Positions 1 through 6,359 of a stretch of DNA of 6,359 bases are shown here, in pieces. The notes under the pieces are model-generated. The model ran no database searches and was not told the origin of the DNA. It worked only from the letters and a program-made list of their open reading frames with translations. The DNA lies in NCBI GenBank assembly GCA_018378775.1, contig JAGZWV010000067.1, positions 1-6,359 on the forward strand. The letters run 5' to 3'. The stretch is from Collinsella sp. (GTDB lineage: Bacteria > Actinomycetota > Coriobacteriia > Coriobacteriales > Coriobacteriaceae). The position numbers and the translations under genes are program-made. The number at the start of each line of letters is the position of its first letter. Within the stretch, counting starts at the first letter, position 1.

Positions 1-3030
<3,030 letters not shown>

Positions 3031-3031
3031 G

Positions 3032-4471
3032 TTAGTTCTCCTCGGTCTCGGTCGCGGCGGTCTCGGCAAAATTCCAGCCAGCAAGGCGGTCCTTCGCGGT
3101 ATCGATGTCCAGGTAGTTCTCCTCGCCGTCCATGAGTCGCGTAAAGGCGGTAAAGAGATAGTGGGCATCGGTGGGGCCGGGCGAGGCCTCGGGGTGGTAC
3201 TGGACCGAGAAGCACGGGGCGTCGAGCAGCTGGATGCCCTCGGCGGTGCCGTCGTTGAGGTTCACGTGCGTCAGACGAATGCGGCCGAAGCACTCGTTCA
3301 TCACGACCGGCGCGATGCCGCGACGCACCCAGGCGCGCAGGTCGCCGTCGGCCGCATGCTCGGTCTCGCCGCCGGAAAGCTCCGGGATCAGTTTGCCCAG
3401 ACTGGGGAACAGCAGGCCAAAGCCGTGGTTTTGCGCGGTAATCTCCACGCGACGGCTCACCAGGTTCATAACCGGCTGGTTACCGCCACGGTGACCGAAT
3501 TTAAGCTTTTCCATTTGGGCGCCGCACGCCAAGCTGATCATCTGGTGACCAAGGCAAATGCCAAAGACCGGCACCTTGCCGATCAGCTGCTGCACCTGCT
3601 CGTAGGTCTCCACCACGGCATCGGGGTCGCCGGGGCCGTTGGATAAAAAGACGCCGTCGGGATTCATGTCGAGTACCTCACTCGCGGGCGTATCCCACGG
3701 CACGACGGTAAGGTCGCAGCCGGCGCGGACCAGACCCTCCAGAATGCCGCGCTTGACGCCACAGTCGTAGGCGACCACTTTGTGGCGGGCAGGGGCGGCA
3801 GGGGCAAGCGCAAAGTCATGCGTAGCGGGCAGATCGCTCGCGGCAAAAGCGTGGGGCTCAGGGCAGCTCACGGTCTTGACCAGGTTCTCGCCCACCAGCG
3901 TCGGCGCAGCGGCCAGACGCTCGGCAAGCTCGTCGACGTCAAAGATCTCCGTCGAGATAATACCCATCTTGGAGCCGTTATCGCGCAGGTGGCGCACCAG
4001 GGCTCGGGTGTCGACGCCCTCGATAGCGACGATGCCGTGGGCACGCAGGTACTCCGGCACGCTGACGGCCGAGCGCCAGTTGGAAGGCGTGGCACACATG
4101 TCGCGGACGATCATGCCGCGCATGGCAGGAGCGCTCGCGGGGCGGGCGGTATCACCGGGGAAGGCCGATTGGACGTCGGTCTCGTCGATACCGTAGTTAC
4201 CGATCTGCGGATAGGTCATGGTTACGATTTGGCCGGCATAGCTCGGGTCGGTCATGACCTCAAAGTAGCCCTCAAGCGAGGTGTTGAAGCAGACCTCGCC
4301 GGTCGCGGTACCCTCGGCACCGCATGCACGGCCATAAAAAATGGTCCCATCCTCAAGGTACAGGATGCAGGGACCGCAGGTGCCCTTGCTGGTTTTGGCC
4401 AGCATGCGCTGGCAAAGCTCGCTGGGCGCGAAGGTGCGGGCAGCAGTGCCCACAGTATGGTTGTTCGCCAT
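3032..4471 (-). CDS. carA: Carbamoyl-phosphate synthase small (glutaminase) subunit
   Basis: Glutamine amidotransferase subunit that hydrolyses glutamine and passes ammonia to CarB. It is 479 residues long and complete, against 382 in E. coli. The small-subunit N-terminal domain spans about 33-180 (LEDGTIFYGRACG, FNTSLEGYFEVMTDPSY). The class I glutaminase domain spans about 231-450: VVAYDCGVKRGIL at 232-244, LSNGPGDPD at 276-284, nucleophile C306 in FGICLGHQ, QNHG at 347-350, and H426/E428 in HPEASPGP. The catalytic triad is therefore intact. Three additions account for the length: about 32 N-terminal residues, about 36 residues inserted between NHG and THVNLNDGT (401-409), and an acidic C-terminal tail. 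The chosen start has a strong AAGGAG 4-5 nt upstream; M23 is an alternative start but has no comparable site. The TAA stop is separated from the carB ATG by a single base, so translational coupling is likely. The 5' leader carries a PyrR-type hairpin. Confidence 0.97.
   Translation of the reverse strand: MANNHTVGTAARTFAPSELCQRMLAKTSKGTCGPCILYLEDGTIFYGRACGAEGTATGEVCFNTSLEGYFEVMTDPSYAGQIVTMTYPQIGNYGIDETDVQSAFPGDTARPASAPAMRGMIVRDMCATPSNWRSAVSVPEYLRAHGIVAIEGVDTRALVRHLRDNGSKMGIISTEIFDVDELAERLAAAPTLVGENLVKTVSCPEPHAFAASDLPATHDFALAPAAPARHKVVAYDCGVKRGILEGLVRAGCDLTVVPWDTPASEVLDMNPDGVFLSNGPGDPDAVVETYEQVQQLIGKVPVFGICLGHQMISLACGAQMEKLKFGHRGGNQPVMNLVSRRVEITAQNHGFGLLFPSLGKLIPELSGGETEHAADGDLRAWVRRGIAPVVMNECFGRIRLTHVNLNDGTAEGIQLLDAPCFSVQYHPEASPGPTDAHYLFTAFTRLMDGEENYLDIDTAKDRLAGWNFAETAATETEEN
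3038..3043 (-). promoter_or_regulatory. carB ribosome binding site inside the carA 3' end
   Basis: The minus strand reads GAGGAG, then 7 nt, then the carB ATG. The motif is encoded by the two Glu codons that precede the last Asn of CarA. Together with the one-base gap between the carA stop and the carB start, this supports coupled translation of the two subunits and fixes the carB start. Confidence 0.85.
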
Positions 4472-4508
4472 AATTCTCCTTCCCGGTCTCTCCGGACCGG
4501 CTTAAAGG
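4472..4508 (-). promoter_or_regulatory. PyrR-binding-loop-like hairpin overlapping the carA Shine-Dalgarno
   Basis: The minus-strand RNA folds into CCGGUC (4500-4495), hexaloop CGGAGA (4494-4489), GACCGG (4488-4483). A lower stem forms between CCUU (4508-4505) and AAGG (4481-4478), with an internal loop of UAAG on the 5' side and one G on the 3' side. The Bacillus PyrR-binding consensus (from memory ARUCCNGNGAGGYU, with hexaloop CNGNGA, an upper stem, a purine-rich internal bulge and a lower stem ending AAGG) is matched in architecture and in the fixed loop bases. The U-G pair of the upper stem is U-A here. The AAGGAG ribosome site of carA forms the 3' arm of the lower stem, and the AUG follows after AAUU. 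No terminator lies between hairpin and start codon. I infer that PyrR with UMP would stabilise the hairpin and block carA translation. Confidence 0.72.
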
Positions 4509-4521
4509 TTGGTAGTTAGGC

Positions 4522-4543
4522 CTTGCGGTATTTTAACCGCAAG
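4522..4543 (-). repeat. Perfect 8-bp inverted repeat in the carA leader
   Basis: CTTGCGGT (4522-4529) and ACCGCAAG (4536-4543) are perfectly complementary across a 6-nt AT-only loop. No U-run follows on either strand, so it does not look like a terminator. If transcribed it forms a hairpin 14 nt upstream of the PyrR-like structure. As DNA, the minus-strand TAAAAT in its loop resembles a -10 hexamer, so the site could also be an operator over a promoter. Which role applies cannot be decided from sequence. Confidence 0.6.
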
Positions 4544-4547
4544 TATG

Positions 4548-4557
4548 CGCCATGGCG
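4548..4557. repeat. 10-bp perfect palindrome CGCCATGGCG
   Basis: The ten bases read the same on both strands, with no spacer, 4 bp from the neighbouring inverted repeat. A spacerless palindrome cannot form a good hairpin, so if functional it would be a DNA-binding site. A GC-rich genome produces such palindromes by chance fairly often, so significance is low. Confidence 0.3.
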
Positions 4558-4625
4558 TTAATTTCATCGAAATGTTTACGAAATGATAATTATGACTTTC
4601 TATGCATAATGATTTTTCTAGGACG
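4556..4625 (-). promoter_or_regulatory. AT-rich probable carAB promoter region
   Basis: This is the only strongly AT-rich stretch in the window. It lies between the upstream terminator and the carA leader, where the carAB promoter is expected. On the minus strand it contains hexamers close to TATAAT (CATAAT at 4594-4589, TATCAT at 4589-4584), but I find no matching TTGACA-like element at 16-18 bp. The exact promoter and start site are therefore not called. An ATTATG/CATAAT inverted repeat (4589-4594 and 4605-4610) and a repeated CGAAATG also lie here. Confidence 0.4.
4568..4585 (+). repeat. CGAAATG direct repeat, 11-bp period
   Basis: CGAAATG occurs at 4568-4574 and again at 4579-4585, one helical turn apart, within the likely promoter region of carAB. 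The first copy also belongs to the small inverted repeat ATTTCATCGAAAT (4561-4573). Spacing on one face of the helix is typical of paired regulator half-sites, but no known regulator is recognised. Confidence 0.3.
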
Positions 4626-4631
4626 GGGATT

Positions 4632-4672
4632 AAAAATCATCCCGCGTGGGCTTGTAACTCACGCGGGATGAT
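4632..4672 (-). terminator. Rho-independent terminator of the upstream operon
   Basis: A perfect 13-bp stem pairs ATCATCCCGCGTG (4636-4648) with CACGCGGGATGAT (4660-4672) around an 11-nt loop. In the minus-strand transcript the stem runs directly into a five-U tract (4636-4632). It starts 6 nt after the stop codon of the 4679-5638 gene. The plus strand has no U-run after the stem, so it acts in one direction. It separates the exporter/membrane-protein unit from carAB, implying that carAB has its own promoter. Confidence 0.92.
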
Positions 4673-4678
4673 GGCGTC

Positions 4679-5638
4679 TTATTTATCCTGCTCCAGCAGA
4701 TCGGACGGCGTGCGATCGGGCTTGCCACCGCGGAAGATCTCGCGGCCATGCAGACGATGCTCCAGATCACGTTCGGCCTTTTCCTCGTCAATCTTGGTCT
4801 GGCTCACCGACGGGTCCTCAATCAGTGACGACACCGAGTTCACCTGCTTTTGAATGCGCTCGGCAATCGTGTCGTCCATGCTCACGATATGCATCTTCCA
4901 GTCGATGTTCGTGGCGGTCGAAGAGCTCTTGGTCCACACAAACGTCAAAATGGCACTCTGATGACCCCGCGCGGGAAACATGCCAAAGAAGGAATCATGC
5001 TGGATATTGCTGTCCTCATCGATATAGGCGTGCACGTTGTACACCACGCGGTCAATCTTATCGTTGAGCAACGCGTTGGTCGCAAGTGCCGCAGCCTGAA
5101 TCTGCCCGTTGGACAGCAGCTCGAGCTCGTTGGCAGACGACGTGTCCAACACCGTCACCTCTACCGTACCCGTGCGCTCGTCCGCCTCGTCGACGCTAAA
5201 GTCGAGCGGGAACTGCGTAAAGCCGTTACCCCACTCAAGGCCGCCCTTCAGTGCCGTGGAAACAGTATCCACCGAAACGCTCTCGGACAGATTGGCGGTA
5301 TTCAGACGGCGCATCACGCCGTAGCCGATCTGCATGCCCACGATTAACACCAGAATGCCGATAACTACGGCCATAGCGGTCTTCGTAATGGTATGGCTCA
5401 CCTGCGAGCCCGAAGGGTCGTCCTCGGACAGCGGGTCGATCTGTTTTGTCTGGCTTGCGCGATCTTCGCTGCGAAGCTGCGCCAGCGCCGCCTTGTCGCC
5501 GCGCTTGGCCGCTGCCTCTTTTTCGCGCATGCGCTCGGTGCGCTTTTTGGCAAGCGTCGGATCCAAAACGCCGGATGCGTCGATCTCGGAGAATAACTCC
5601 GTCACTTCTTCCGGAGTCAAAGGGTTCTTCTCAGCCAT
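4679..5638 (-). CDS. Unrecognised single-pass membrane protein
   Basis: I do not recognise this 319-residue protein. Residues 1-85 are highly charged and probably largely helical (LTPEEVTELFSEIDASG, then a Lys/Arg/Glu/Ala-rich stretch at 30-60). One hydrophobic segment at about 87-108 (AMAVVIGILVLIVGMQIG at 88-105) is the only clear membrane span. Residues 112-275 look like a folded domain with alternating beta-type segments (GTVEVTVLDT, RVVYNVHAYIDED, AILTFVWTKSS, DWKMHIVSM). The tail from about 276 is charged and probably disordered or helical. No signal-peptidase site, lipobox or catalytic motif is seen. The side of the membrane is uncertain, because basic residues flank both ends of the span; an N-in, C-out anchored domain is most likely. 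AGGAAG lies just upstream of the ATG. It starts 19 nt after the ABC exporter gene and ends at a strong terminator, so the two are probably cotranscribed. This suggests, without proving, a functional link. Confidence 0.88.
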   Translation of the reverse strand: MAEKNPLTPEEVTELFSEIDASGVLDPTLAKKRTERMREKEAAAKRGDKAALAQLRSEDRASQTKQIDPLSEDDPSGSQVSHTITKTAMAVVIGILVLIVGMQIGYGVMRRLNTANLSESVSVDTVSTALKGGLEWGNGFTQFPLDFSVDEADERTGTVEVTVLDTSSANELELLSNGQIQAAALATNALLNDKIDRVVYNVHAYIDEDSNIQHDSFFGMFPARGHQSAILTFVWTKSSSTATNIDWKMHIVSMDDTIAERIQKQVNSVSSLIEDPSVSQTKIDEEKAERDLEHRLHGREIFRGGKPDRTPSDLLEQDK

Positions 5639-5657
5639 ATACTTCCTGTCATATCAA

Positions 5658-6359
5658 TCAGTCGAGCTCGTGCGCACGCGCACCTTCGAACTGCATTCGA
5701 TAGTAACGGGCATAGGTGCCGCCACGGGCGAGAAGCTGCTCGTGCGTACCACGTTCCACAACGCGACCATGCTCGACGGTCGCAATCTCGTCGGCATGTT
5801 TAATGGTCGAGAGACGGTGGGCGATGATGATCGTGGTGCGGCCGCGCGCCAGGCGCTCGAGCGACTCCTGCACCGCCTCCTCGCTCTCGTTATCCAAGGC
5901 GCTCGTCGCCTCGTCCAGGATCAGAATCTTGGGGTTCTTGAGAAACACGCGCGCAATGGCTACGCGCTGCTTCTGGCCGCCCGAAAGACGGCTGCCGCGC
6001 TCGCCCACGACCGTGTCGTAGCCCTGCGGCAGCGACTCAATGAAGGCATCGATATTGGCGCGGCGGGCGGCCTCGGCAACCTCTTCCGCCGTGGCGCCTG
6101 GCTTGCCGTAGGCGATGTTCTCGCCAATCGTACCGTCAAACAGATAGACATCCTGCTGCACCAGGCCAATGGCGCGGCGCAGACTCTGTTGCGTCACGTC
6201 GCGCACGTCCTGGCCGTCGATGCTGATGGATCCGTCCGCCACGTCGTAAAAGCGCGGCAGCAGCGAACAGGTCGTGGACTTGCCACCGCCCGAAGGGCCA
6301 ACCAAAGCGATGGTCTGCCCGGGCTTGATGGACAGATCCATATGGTCGATAACGGGACG
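5658..6359 (-). CDS. ABC exporter subunit, C-terminal nucleotide-binding domain (partial)
   Basis: ATPase domain of an ABC exporter (MsbA/LmrA-like family). The frame is open to the window edge, and the residues before the first in-window Met (RPVIDH) already belong to the conserved domain. The Met at 6341 is therefore internal; the true start and the expected N-terminal transmembrane domain lie outside. Counting from that Met: Walker A GPSGGGKST at 15-23, Q-loop Q63 before DVYLFDGTI, signature LSGGQKQR at 119-126, Walker B ILILDEATSALD at 139-150 with catalytic E144, and H-loop H175 in AHRLST. All ATPase motifs are intact, so this is an active-type half rather than a degenerate one. The substrate cannot be told from this domain; lipid, peptide or drug export are all possible. 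A second exporter half encoded further upstream is common in such loci but is not visible here. The stop is TGA at 5658-5660. Confidence 0.93.
   Translation of the reverse strand, partial: RPVIDHMDLSIKPGQTIALVGPSGGGKSTTCSLLPRFYDVADGSISIDGQDVRDVTQQSLRRAIGLVQQDVYLFDGTIGENIAYGKPGATAEEVAEAARRANIDAFIESLPQGYDTVVGERGSRLSGGQKQRVAIARVFLKNPKILILDEATSALDNESEEAVQESLERLARGRTTIIIAHRLSTIKHADEIATVEHGRVVERGTHEQLLARGGTYARYYRMQFEGARAHELD

Noticed and set aside
4483..4500. Reading the GC-rich hairpin before carA as a terminator or attenuator
   Set aside because: It is followed by GAAGGAGAAUU and the AUG, with no U-tract, and its loop fits a PyrR-binding loop instead.
3782..4519. Plus-strand open frame opposite carA and its leader
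   Set aside because: It overlaps a complete carA with an intact catalytic triad, and its translation has no known motif. It is a shadow frame.
4588..4613. Possible ArgR box in the AT-rich carA upstream region
   Set aside because: The half-sites resemble TGCATAA/ATTATGA and do not match the TGAAT/ATTCA halves of known ARG boxes well enough to call.
5573..5638. EF-hand-like look of FSEIDASGVLD near the start of the membrane protein
   Set aside because: It lacks the regularly spaced acidic ligands of a calcium loop (DxDxDG pattern) and the paired second hand.
5658..6341. Treating the ABC gene as complete, with Met at 6341 as its start
   Set aside because: The frame stays open to 6359, and the residues before this Met belong to the conserved first strand of the nucleotide-binding domain. 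Walker A lies only 15 residues after the Met, so the gene continues outside the window.

Overview
The window holds four genes, all on the minus strand, so transcription runs from high to low coordinates. Base composition is GC-rich in the genes, with an AT-rich gap upstream of carA. Protein style and gene content fit a high-GC Gram-positive gut bacterium of the Coriobacteriia, probably a Collinsella-like organism. That placement rests on general resemblance, not a search.

In transcription order: (1) 6359-5658 is the C-terminal nucleotide-binding domain of an ABC exporter subunit, cut by the window edge. (2) 5638-4679, 19 nt later and probably in the same operon, encodes an unrecognised 319-residue protein with one membrane segment. 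(3) A strong intrinsic terminator (4672-4632) ends that unit. (4) The leader of the next operon (about 4625-4472) follows. (5) carA (4471-3032) and carB (3030 to beyond position 1) encode the two subunits of carbamoyl-phosphate synthase; their reading frames are one base apart. carB lacks its last roughly 60-75 codons because the window ends.

CarA releases ammonia from glutamine. CarB uses it with bicarbonate and two ATP to make carbamoyl phosphate, the shared precursor of pyrimidines and arginine. The most informative non-coding element is a hairpin directly in front of the carA start codon. It matches the PyrR-binding loop known from Bacillus pyr mRNAs, including the CNGNGA hexaloop, the upper stem and a lower stem whose 3' arm is the carA Shine-Dalgarno sequence. 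No terminator lies between this hairpin and the AUG, so the arrangement suggests PyrR-dependent translational repression, as described for mycobacteria, rather than Bacillus-type attenuation. The tight carA-carB spacing would let one switch control both subunits.

Other points of note are a roughly 36-residue insertion in the CarA glutaminase domain, near-perfect small palindromes and repeats in the carA leader, and the unidentified membrane protein paired with the ABC exporter. No mobile element, CRISPR array, tRNA or rRNA was seen.
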